A stretch of 64,000 bases of DNA, from contig JAJKFH010001865.1 in NCBI GenBank assembly GCA_023333565.1, forward strand, positions 3,100,001 to 3,164,000. The letters run 5' to 3'. Position 1 is the stretch's first letter. Each line of letters starts with the position of its first letter. Both the position numbers and the translations under genes were made by a program. Below, in pieces: positions 23,946-35,468 of this stretch. The notes beneath the pieces were generated by a model, which was given only the letters and a program-made list of their open reading frames with translations, ran no database searches and was not told the origin of the DNA. This stretch comes from Puffinus mauretanicus. Lineage: Eukaryota; Chordata; Aves; Procellariiformes; Procellariidae.

Positions 23946-26900
23946 GGCAATATACAAGATCTTCCTCCAGAGATCCATGCTAATATCATCACTGACACAC
24001 GGAGATTAATTATGGCTTTGAGAAGGGATAGGGCAACTCCCAAAAGATGGGGACAGATGCTATTAGAGGATAGGTAAACATCAATGCTAGACATGAGAGA
24101 AAACATATTTTCAAATAAGCCTTGTAGGTTAGTTCACACAATAACCTCATCTTCTGTAACTTTGGAGCGAGAGAAGGGTTCGTTCTTTTAATGCTCTGCA
24201 CCTTAGGAAGGTGTCTTTTTGCTGACTCCAGGCTAGTTAGTGCTTAAAAAGGAAGAACCTCAGCCTCAGATAGGAAGTCCAGGAAGACTGACTGTGGAAA
24301 AGCAATCCAGTGCGACAAGGAGCTACAGTAAAACTGTTAAAGTGGAAAATGTAGAGGATTCTACTTTGTGAGACACAGACATGTAGCTTTAAGATGCAAC
24401 ATGTAGTCAAAGATATAGCTGTCACCAAACCACAAAAATGATTCTCCAAGGAACAGAATTTCTCTAATGCGGGAGAAACAATTATATCTGTTGCCATTAT
24501 AGTGACATGCCAAAATGCTGAATCCCATGATGGTGAAAGCCATATAAATGCTTAGAAGAATTACATCCAGTTCAGAAATGGACTGAAGATTAAAAAATAG
24601 TGGAAATTCTACACTAAGATTGTATAGTGCAGTTTTGAATTATGTTTCTGCTGACAGCAGCAGAATTAGATGCACATCAGAGAACTCTACTGTGGATATG
24701 TATCTGACCCTAGGTAGCTACTATTTTAGTTTCCATTATTTTTCTTCCTGAAAATCCTTTGTCTGCCCACATCTGTGATTCATACACTTTTATTGTGCCA
24801 GAATTTCTGGTGGTTCAGCATTTAGTTAATTAAGATTTGGTAGGAGGAAGAAATGGCAGTTGGCCACCAAGCCCAAGCTGAGTTTGTGGGTGTTTGGTGC
24901 CTGTTCCCATTTGTTTCACCACTTCTAGAATAAAAATGTAAACTCTGAGATCAAAACACCAACTTTGAAGAGAGTGAAAGAGATACACTGTGCAAGTGAG
25001 CAGTAGAAAAGGAAAGGTAATATACTGTTTTGATTAGGATTTGACTTTTTATCAGACAGTTTTGAAAATGTCCTATTGCTTAGGTTAAGGCTCTGAGGAA
25101 TAGACGTCATGATAGCTCTTTTAAAAGGAAACTTTTTTCATAACTTCAGCCATGAAATTTTGACATGTGGCTTTGTTGTAGCTTGCCCAAGTTCAAAACT
25201 GTTGTCCCCCATGGAAGATGACACTGCAAGGTGATTTATCACGGAGTTAGTGAAGCTGGACTGCTTTTTCAAATTACAGTATATCTGAAGAAAAACAGCA
25301 GTTTGGTCTCTGTCACATGATGCGCATGATAATGGTGCTATAACTATAACATAAAAAAATTGGATTGAAAATATCAAAAGACATCAGAAACAAAAAGGAA
25401 ATCATCTTTCTAGTTTTCTTTTCTCGAAAGATGTAGGTCCAAGTGATATTTTTTGAAACATCTTTTCCTAAACATATTCCTCATCTTTGCTATGTTAGAT
25501 GGCTTTTTAGATGCAAGTGGCAGGTGTATTTTATAATGCAATTCCTGAAAATTATTATTGCTAAATAATGGCATTTATGAAGCAGAAACTGTGCATAGCT
25601 ACTACTAAGTGGTTTTTTGTTTGTTTTGCTTCTTTTTTTTTTTTTTTGTAATGGCTTACAGCCAACTATGCGTTGGGAGCTGGCTTTGGTACAGAAGCGG
25701 AGCAATTTGTTAGGGCATACCTGCTCACAAAGGCTGTTCGGTAGTGTCAAACTCTGTAAGATTGATGTCATTTTACCTGAAGTTGTGAATTCTTTAATTA
25801 TTCACGTTTTCCACTTGTTGTGACATGAACAAAATGCAGTTCTATTTATAGATTCTACCTTGTTGACACTAAAGAGAAATGCTGCAGTGGGTGACACGCT
25901 AAGGAAAAAAATACCAAATCCTTTATTTTATTCATATTAGTGTTCTTGCTAGTCTGTAGTTGTCACTGGCAGAAGAAAATCAAATATATATCCTTTAGCA
26001 AAGGACTGTCTGTCTCAAGAGATGGTATTTCATAAAAAGGGTGAAAAGTGAGTTCATCAGTAGAACGTTCCTAGTGCATGTCTTAAAATCAGTTGAGGTG
26101 CAGCTTATGCCTCCTGTTTCTTGATAGAACCTGTATGTACTCTTCATAGCAACAGGGAACTTCAGAGAATAGAATAATCCACCTGTTAGTCATGTAGGAT
26201 TTTGTACACCTTTACCCTGGAATAAAATCAAAGTACATGAAGGTGGACCATCAAACATACTAGCATTTTTAGGCATGGAAAGACAAAACTCAGGCCACTC
26301 TTATCTGAGCTTTGCTTCTAGACGTGGTGAATTATTATTTTTTCTCTTTACAAAGGTGTCCGGGAAAATATTTCCCTCTTTTTTTAGTTTCATTAATTTT
26401 ATAAGCATAACTGGTTCAGGATTAGACTAGTGCTTAGAAAGCAAGAGTGTGCGCTAGATTTTTCTTCCCTTTTACAATTATGGAAAATGTTGCTGACAAA
26501 CCAAGGTGCCTAATAGGGTATCTGTCTATATCTTTGTTATGCTGAATGTGTTTGTTTGCCTGTACAGGTATAAATAGTCTTCCCAATAATCTTTAGTTCT
26601 CTAATTGTTAATTGAGGAGGGTTTTAAAATGAGCTGCACAAATACTGCAGTGTTAAAATTCCTTTATTAAAATGTACATTAGCAGCACACCTCTGATTGT
26701 AGATATATTTTGGGGGAGTATATATCCAGTGTTGTTAATAGAGATACACATAACTACTTAAATACAGAATTGGAATGGCAGTGTAGGCCGAGAGCTAGAA
26801 AAATCTTTCTGCCAAAATAAGGACTGAGAAACAATGTCTGTTTAAGTGAATTCTCAGCGTCTCATACTTTGGGATAGCTGTCAGTTCCCTTTGGTCTACT

Positions 26901-27108
26901 TTCCCATATTCAAATAACTTAAACTCTTGCCTTTATAAATTCCGCATGAGGCGTTTTGATTCTGTCTATCCAGACTTCTTTGTTCTTAATATACTGGAGT
27001 TTAGTAGATAGCAACAGAAAGACCAAACTAAACATGGAGAACTAGAGCAGGGTTTGTACCTAAAGCTAGGTACAAACAACAAATATTAAGACTTTGTTGA
27101 TATTGCAG

Positions 27109-27272
27109 GCTCAGAATAAATTTCAGAACTGGATTGTTAGCATTGAAGGGCAAAACTTGTTCAGGAAGGACAAGCATCCCAACGGGGAAAAGCTCCCATT
27201 GTATGTGAAGAATGTTGTCTGTATTGTGAAAATGGTGATAAATGGGCTAAGTACCCATCAGGGGTGTGTCAG
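27109..27272 (+). other. Exon-like block, not recognised
   Basis: This 164-nt block lies between an acceptor-like TTGATATTGCAG and a donor-like CAG/GTGAAA and is open throughout in one frame (residues such as FQNWIVSIEGQNLFRKDK). A second overlapping frame is open from about 27190 to the poly-A run near 27409 and reads a cysteine cluster (CEECCLYC). It does not match the TBCK protein and would not keep the frame into the 35293 exon. It could be a cryptic exon, a decayed gene copy or chance. Confidence 0.15.
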
Positions 27273-30200
27273 GTGAAACCTCTGTCACTGCAAAAATTTG
27301 AAAAGTCTAGACAAGCATCTGTAGGGGATAGGCTAGTCACATATCGTTTGGCTTCAGAGCAAGGCAAGGAGCTAGACAATAGCTTGCTGATTCTTCAATC
27401 CTTACGCTTAAAAAAAAAAAACGCTTTTTTTTCTTTTTTTTAACTTGTCAGCGCAGCATAGTTCTAAGGAGACAAATTCAGCAATCGTGTAAGCTGATAG
27501 GGTATAAACCAGAAACTTGTCTGCTGGGAATGTAACCCTGAAATGACAGAAACTTAAAAATGTCTTAAAGATGGTCTTTTTTTTTGTTTTTTTTTGTTAT
27601 AAAAATATGGTATTTAGGAATGTACTTCTTGAATACTTTCAGTTGTAAATTCAAATGGGGGGTGTTTGAAAGCTTTTTCACAGAACAGTGGAACTTTTTT
27701 CCTTGACTTCTGAGTAGGTTAATTATGCAAACTTTAAATCATTTAGAAATGTATATTGACAAGGTTGGCCTGATGTTAGATACTTCAAGCTACTAGTGAA
27801 AACATTGCACTGTGAAACACTAACATAGACTTGACTAATGGTAAACACGGAAAGTTTTGCATCTCAGTAAGTTATCTACTGTAGTGCCGAATGACAAGAG
27901 CATTTTTTTGGAAATGAAAGCAGTTTTAAGCATAAGCAAGATGGTTATTATCCTTCTTGTTTACAGTTTCTGTATTTGTGGGAAATTTATAACATTCCAG
28001 TCTTGAATAATATGTTTCTTGCTCTGTGGTAGTTTGTGGGTGTTACGTGGTTCACGACACACTTTAGGCAGATCTAGATATTTTATCTATATTAATCCTT
28101 ACCGAAAGTTTTTTCCATTATTGGTCTAGGAACCAACAGGTCAAATTAGAGGCTTTGATCCTTTTCTCATGGCAACAGGAACTCCTTTTCAAGGTTACTC
28201 GAATTTTTGTCTTATTTTGAAAACAGAAGTTCTAAGTTACTTCATATTATTTCCTTTAAAATATCCTGAAGGCTAACAAGAGGAGAGCTATGCTAATACA
28301 AAGGTCTTCTACTTATGGCTCTTTGGAGATTGATCAGTTTTATAAGCATTTGTTCTGGTCGGAGTTTCCGATTGTAGAGTTTTTTACAATTTTATACCTG
28401 TTATGTCTGGAAAACAGCTGAAGTGGCTCTTACCTACCACCCAGCTAGAAACTTAGATGGCATGATCTTTACTAATGCATACTGAGCTTCAGTATTTGCA
28501 TATTACTTCTGTGAAACACAGATTAGGATAAAGGGGGTAGGTTTCACTAGTATTTGAGATTCTAAAACTGACTCAACAGGCATTTAGAAAAGACTTTAAC
28601 AAACCATGCAGCTCAGAAAAGCCAAAACAATGTTTTTCCTTCAAAAAATTGAACATTGTTGGACGTTGTGTTGGTGGCACAAGTTCCTCATCTCCGTGTA
28701 TTTCTAACAAGTTTCTCCTCTAATGCATCTTCTGTAGATAGTTATCATCTAGCTATGAAATAATGTTCATTCTTCTGCTGATCTGCTTTATTTCACCTTA
28801 TTCTTGTGTATCTCTCTGGTTTTGCATAGTAGCCTCCATCTGACTATTTCCATTATATAGTGTGAATTCATGTCCTTCTGTTGTTGGCCAGTATCCTAAT
28901 CTGATGTTAGGGCCTGACCAGATGTCTTTAACATTTTGTTAGTTTGTAGAAATGTCTGCTGTTAAACAGCCGTGGCACACCTCATAAAACAGTTTAAAAC
29001 ACACTTTCCTGTCAGAGCTTAGCCAACTTAGTCTTTATGTAATCTATTTCAGTCTTCTTTCTCAGTAAGACATAGCATGTGGCATTTGGTGGTTCACTTT
29101 CAGTAAACCTTTACGCTTCATACAGTCATTCATCATTATGTGTCTTCCCTGCTCATCTTTATCAGTGCAGGACAACATCACGTTTCCATACTGGAAGGCA
29201 TTCTTTATGAAACCTTTTCACCAAACTGCTGAGTCAGAGCAATTTTTACAATCACGAGTAAGAAAAGGGTTCATGTTTGTCCTTTATGCAGTCTAATGCC
29301 TCAGGGAATAACGGTGTTTATTGCTGCTTCTCCCTATTGCTCACTATTTTGGTAAGTGTTGCATGAACTGGTCCAGACGACTGCATAACTGCAGGTACTG
29401 TAATAGTTGTACTTTCCATAACTCTCCTCTCAGCTTCTCTTGTTTATACATAGGCTGCAAACATACCTGCTGCTGCTCTCAGCAGAAGTGTCAGTATCTC
29501 ACATAGATATGTCATTTCTACTTGAATTATTATTTTCATAACATCCACCGCTACAGAGCTCTTTATCTGGATACATTCCGAATTTCTCAGTCCTTGAACA
29601 TCTCCTTTATGGATGAAGGCAAGAGGTCAACAAGTTCTTTTTCTGCTCTTTGGTCATTGCATGTGATTTCATTACATAAAACCAAAAGTCCTTCTTTTCC
29701 CAGTGTTTCTGAACCCTGATACAGATGGTTGATGCGCTTTCACCAAGCAAAGGCCTGGGCTATTTCATTTTTGATACACTGACCGTTACTTGTGAGCATT
29801 CGGGCTCAAAAATAGTTTAGATTGTTGTCTTTCCTTTCCAACAGCAAGATAACTGTCACATGTACACTGAAAACGGCAATATCATCCAGAGATAGTAAAC
29901 AATATTGACTCTGCAGAACTGTCTAGAGAATTTTTTATTCCAAGATACTGAAAGAATTGTAATGTGCTCTCAGACAAGGTAGCCTGTCAATGCAGCATTG
30001 AAATTATTGATCCTTATTACAGCCGTGCAACATGCAATTTGTCTGAAGACATAGTACTATAGTTTGTTCCTTTGCTTCTGCATCCAGTTATTTTTCTAGC
30101 TGTGTGCAACTTCTGTACGCCTGCCTTATTACATAAAAAAATATGATGGCTCCTTGATTGACAGCACTTGTCCTCCCGGCAGCTCTTGAAAGATGCACAC

Positions 30201-33200
30201 CTTGCATCCATGTAGAAAGAAGAACAAAGATTTCTATCTTATTAGCTGATGAGTTTTAAAATTAATGACTGATATTTATGTTGCCTTTGAAATTTTGTCC
30301 CAAGATGCTGATGTGTGTAAGAGCAAATTACTATCCACAAAACAATGAAACACAACTATCCTGTAATGTATGAAATAAATTATATAAAAAGAATAATTTT
30401 GCATTGACCTTTTCGTTTATAGAAACCTGCTAGGAGTAATAGATACAGAGATATTGGCTAGAAATGTCACTTCTCTTCCTAGATTTGTCCTTTTAAGTAT
30501 CTATGCTTAGTGTATCCTTTTGTATGTCATTAGAAAAGAAGAGGTTTACGGCCTTTCACCTCTGTTTCTTCTGAGAGCAGGAATCATGAGATCGAACTGA
30601 CTCCTCTGTTCAGCTTCTCTGCTTTTATAGCACAGAGGTTTTCTGGCCTATTTATGTGGCTGTGTGGTGAAAGCTGATGTTGCCTGGCAGGGTAGTAATA
30701 AACTATTTGTGATGGAGAGGTCAAACCAAGCCCATAATTCTGGGCTGTTTCCAAAATGCAGAAGCAGTTTATTTTGGCCAAATTTCTTAACTGGTGTCCT
30801 GTTACCCAAGAAAAGGGCTCTGGAATTGATTAACTGCACACAAAGACTTGGTCTGTGTACATTTTCATTAAGAAAGAACCATTCGTGTTATGTTTTTCTC
30901 CATTACTTTTTTTCACTTGCTGTGAACAGCGTATGCACATCCGGTTTTGCTGTAAAAATAAAAAATTCTATGTGCTTTTGTCACAGGTGTATTGCCTTTA
31001 AACTGATGCTTTTTCTTTAACATCTGTTTCAAGTGTGGTCTACTTCTCTCCTGTATCTATAATAATAAACACTAAATATATGTAGCTTAAAAAGCTGCTA
31101 TCTGACTGAGCCATCCTTTTCAGTTGTGACAGAAGGAGGCAGCAGCTTGGTAGGGAGTGATAATTTAGCATGAACAGAGCAAAATGAATAACATCATAGA
31201 GCAACCAGGAAGTTTAGTTCAGAAAAGGAGCAAAATATTTCAGTAGGCTTAATATTGGGATGGGGCCATGGCAAAACCAGGATATTAGTGTTAGATTACT
31301 TTTTGTTTACTTCCCCACCCCCGCCTTTTTCAATTCCTGCATTGTTTGCATATTTAGAAATCTCAGGAAAAGTCTTTTGATGCCAAGTAATGGAGTAATT
31401 AGCTGGTGCCATAGAATTGTTTCCTGTAAGGCTTGATTGCTGCTTGACTCTGAAATACCTGAGCTCAGTTGAGCAGAACTCCTAAAACCAATGTTTTAAA
31501 ATGAAACTTGTGATTTTTGGTTCCTTAGGTACTTGGGTGCCAACTTTGAGTTTTTGAAATGCAGGTGCTCTGCACTTTTTGAAAACCAGACTGCTTGAAG
31601 ACGTACTAAATTTTGAAATGAGAACTTACTTTTATAGTATTTATATTACGTTTAAAGTTAGGCTTAAATTTGTTCAGTGCACACTTCACAGTTAATGAGA
31701 GCATGTTATGTCAGCACGTTTTAGTTACAGATTTTCCAGCAAAATAATTTGCGTGAATAAAAACAGAAGGCATATGCTTTTTAAACTACAAAACACCCCA
31801 GTGTTGGGACCGTGGAGAACACAGAGATGTTATATGTACATGAGTGAGCAGGCCCTCCCTGTCCTTTCTAAATGTGTCTGTTTGCTTCTTGGTGATGCCT
31901 TGAGATTTATGCAGAGCCTGCTCTCAGAAGGACGGTCTTCTAAGTTGTTTGCACATGACGAGTAGTCTGGCATCTTGGTGAGGTACTCTCTCTGTTTGTT
32001 TGTAGTCCTGCTCAAGAATCTAGGCTTGATATATTTACACTTCTGATGTACCAACAGTATGTTTTTAACAATGTATAAGCTTTAATGTTTTCTGGCTTGT
32101 AACACAGTTACTTGGGAGCAGGAAGAGTATAAGCAGGATTAATACTGTGTGAATGCAAAGTCTTCGTGCGATAACAAGAGATGGACATTTAATCAAAGAC
32201 TGACTCATTTGTCATATATGTGAAAGGGCATGGGAAGAAATTGGAATTGAAATATCACAGCAGGCCCTTACTTACTAGCCAAAAGGAGGAGAAAAGATCT
32301 TATCCAGCAAGGCTGCAAAAGATTGCATTGCATTTTAGTTACTGACAGGAAGTGATTTTTCTTAAACTGAAATTTCAAATAAAGGGTGAAGATGGGCTTG
32401 AAGGTTACTCAAGTGTGAATCTCATTCATGCAATGTGACTAATAAATATTCTGTAAATATTTACACCAGTTTAATGTTGTCTTAAACTCCAGTATCCTGA
32501 AATTAATTGTTTTTAAAAAAAGAATGCAAGTAAATTCTTTCACTACCAATAGTCTTGTCTCCCTTGTGGGTGATAAATGTTGACCATTCCCACGTATATG
32601 CATACATGTGCCTATGTGCATACATATATTTTTTTCATTATTATTTGTGAAAACCACAGTCTCTTTGTTATATTTTTATTTTGCATTACTTAAAAGCAGA
32701 ACAATTAATCAGCAGACTGTAAATTGCTGTTTGGCTTTTGATGGCCTCCCTCCCAAACCATTTCAAATTCCCTCTTGTTCCATGGAATTTCATTTTCAGG
32801 CATGGCCACTGTCCTCCTGAAATGCTGCTTAGAAGAAATGAGAAACCAAACAGCCAAGAATCACAGAACAACAGACTCCTAAATTTTTTGCTTACACTCT
32901 GATGTGTGAGAACTGGTTATCGTTTTTAGGGAAACCCATTGCTGCATTTTCCAATTCTTTAAATGGATGCCTTCTGGAATTACAGAGCTTGTTTGTAGGA
33001 AGAATATTTTGATAGTCTTTCTCAATGCTGTCAATCTCAATTTCTGCTTTCAGCTTTTTCATAACTTTCTACTGCACATAGCATTCCTATTCCATCCCCC
33101 AGTTCTCTGTTTTCAATTTCAGATATTTGTAGGCTGTTATGCCCTCTCATAACCAAATGTTTCTCATGCTATTAATTATTGTTGTTCAGATAATTTATTT

Positions 33201-33452
33201 TTTTTACTGGCTAAATTCTGCTTTCATCTCACTTATTACAAAAGTACGGCTAATGTTTCCTTAGCTAAAAATCTCAGGAGACAGGGCTATAATTCAGTTA
33301 TAGCAGTCTCTTTACAGAAAAAACAAAAACCATGAATGTACTACAGTCTTGAACTGAAATTCTCAACTTTTTGTAAATAAAATGAGTCTTCAGAAATGTA
33401 GAGAAAGTGTGACTGTAATGACCATGCTTCCGAGTGTATTCTGAGCTCTAGG

Positions 33453-33487
33453 AATAATAACCAGTGAATAACCAGAATAATAACCAG
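33453..33487. repeat. Short tandem repeat AATAATAACCAG
   Basis: Two exact 12-base units flank one 11-base variant (TGAATAACCAG). Confidence 0.75.
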
Positions 33488-35292
33488 GCATCTGCTGTCT
33501 TTACCTGAATTTAGAAATTGTGTAAAATTCTCCAGTTGCGTGGATTTTCCTTGGTAACGATACTAAATAACAACCTTCCATTACAGTATGTTCAAAATGA
33601 AAAATCTAATATGTTTTCATCACAGAATGAAAAATTGTTAGTTACTGTTGTGACACCACATTGTGCATTTATCTCTGGCAAGTATTATCTCAAGTAGCTA
33701 GGGAACCTGATATGGTTAAGGAAAATTGTGATTTACTTCCACATCCACAAAAAGGTTTTAGAGCTAGAATTAAAATCAGGTAAACCACAGCTTTAGTCCC
33801 AGATTTTTCAGAATTTCAACAAGATAGCACATAAGCGTGTTGTCTTCAATGGAATTAAAGCATATGCTGCAGGTTGTATCCTACCTGAATACGGACAGCT
33901 TTTTGAATGGGAGATTAATAGATCACATCATTCATTCAGGTTTTAAACAAAGTAAATAATCTCATCCAATTGGAATATTCTGCCCCAAACTTCAATTTCA
34001 GCTTCTTTGGCTCACCACCCTGCTAATGACAGGTTTCTGGAGTAACTCCCTGATTGATAGCAATGGATCAAATCTGTTGATGACAATGAATGGTTTATGG
34101 CAATGCATGAAATCTGTTTGAGATATACAGATAAAGCTTGGCTTCAGTGCCTCTATTTTCTTTATAGAAGCTGATGCTTCAATCTTCTAAATTGTGAGTG
34201 CTGTAATGAATCATCCGAGATGCTTGGGACAGACACAAGAAGTGCTAATATACCTGTTGTTTGTCTGATGCACTTCACTAGGTTTGTCATAAAATGCAAG
34301 CTAGGATGATTTTTCTCTTCATGAGACTGCAGACAGGAGATGCAAAACTAGCCAGTCTTTTTATAGCGATAGAATAGTAAATGGTTTTTGTGTTACATCT
34401 GGTTAGAAGATAGATACATGCGGAATGCTTAGTGTTGCAAAAATGATATTTGTAATAGGTTTACTTTTTTTTTTTTCTTTTGCATATGTTTTTCATTATG
34501 CTTTGGTAATTTTTATTTGACCACCACAGCTTATTTCAGGATACTTCCCATTTGATGGGTGTCTGCTTTCCTCCCAAGTTGAGTAATATTTTGTCACACA
34601 TGGCACTTCACTCCTTCAGCCAGAATGTTTCACTGTGAATGTCTGGTTGGATTTTGGACTGTATTTTGAAGAAAGAATTAAAAAAAAAAAAAGCTCTAAA
34701 ACAAATCCATTGCGTTTGCCATCAAGCACAAATTTGTGTTGAGAGCTCCTGTTTACAGATAATGTAGCTTTGTCGAAATGGCAGGCCACACAAAGTTCAA
34801 CAACTGAAAGCTTTAAGTTTGGCTCGTAGCAGTATTTAACTGACAAATAAGACACTCAGTTGATGTCCATACACTGCATGAAATGTACTTTTGATGTACT
34901 GTATTGTATGTACTTGCATTTAAGAGTCAATAGTCTGACTTGCGAAGACATTCAATGAAGATGCCTTACAAAGACTAAGCTTCTATTATATTCCTGTCTT
35001 TGCATTGGTTAAATTTCTGTTACGCTTCTCTTAAACAGATTTCCATACATAACGGGGGATAAAATTAATGCTTAAAATGTCTTTGCTAGTTTTTCATTAA
35101 AAATTTCTAAGTGTTTTTTTTTAAATCGGAAAATGTTTTTGGAAACTACATGCCCTTTAAGGCGGGGAGAGAGAGATAGAGACAGAGGTATAGATGGATA
35201 TATCTATATTTAGCAATGTCATAGCTAGGTTAATTGGCTTTAATGATTTTTCACACTTGCATTTCTTGTTTTTTCTTTAAATCCCTGATCAG

Positions 35293-35468
35293 AGATTGAT
35301 ATTGAGCGTTGTGTTCGTGAGTCAATCAACCTGTTTCGCTGGACCCCGAAGAGTGCTACATACAGGCAATATGCACAGGCTCCACGGCAAGCCAGTGAGA
35401 GCAATGGCACAAGAAGTTCAATGTCCTGCTTTTCAGCAGACTATCAGGAAGCACCTCGAAGTGACCTA
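35293..35468 (+). CDS. TBCK: TBCK internal exon, linker after the TBC domain (partial CDS)
   Basis: TBCK is a conserved pseudokinase with a central TBC (Rab-GAP-like) domain and a C-terminal rhodanese-like domain. It is linked to mTOR signalling, endolysosomal function and mRNA transport. This 176-nt exon carries two bases completing a Glu codon plus 58 codons. It reads [14 protein letters not shown], then [10 protein letters not shown], then a variable Ser/Ala-rich stretch ending in SDL. The first part matches the human protein as I recall it, just after the TBC domain (around residue 690); the Ser-rich part is more divergent. The acceptor is a long T-rich tract ending CTGATCAG and the donor is GTAAGT, both strong. 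It enters with a split Glu codon and ends on a codon boundary, joining the exon at 53456. Confidence 0.93.

Larger units (their letters stand above)
22986..35292. other. Intron-like DNA upstream of the first TBCK exon seen
   Basis: AT-rich, T/G-rich on +, consistent with intron sequence of a + strand gene. I searched for the TBCK segment that should precede 35293 (the end of the TBC domain, ...FSDLP) and did not find it. Contents: a GATA/TATC palindrome (23921-23945), a T15 run near 25627-25641, a possible exon-like block at 27109-27272, an A-run/T-run pair near 27409-27440, and a short tandem repeat at 33453-33487. Confidence 0.5.
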
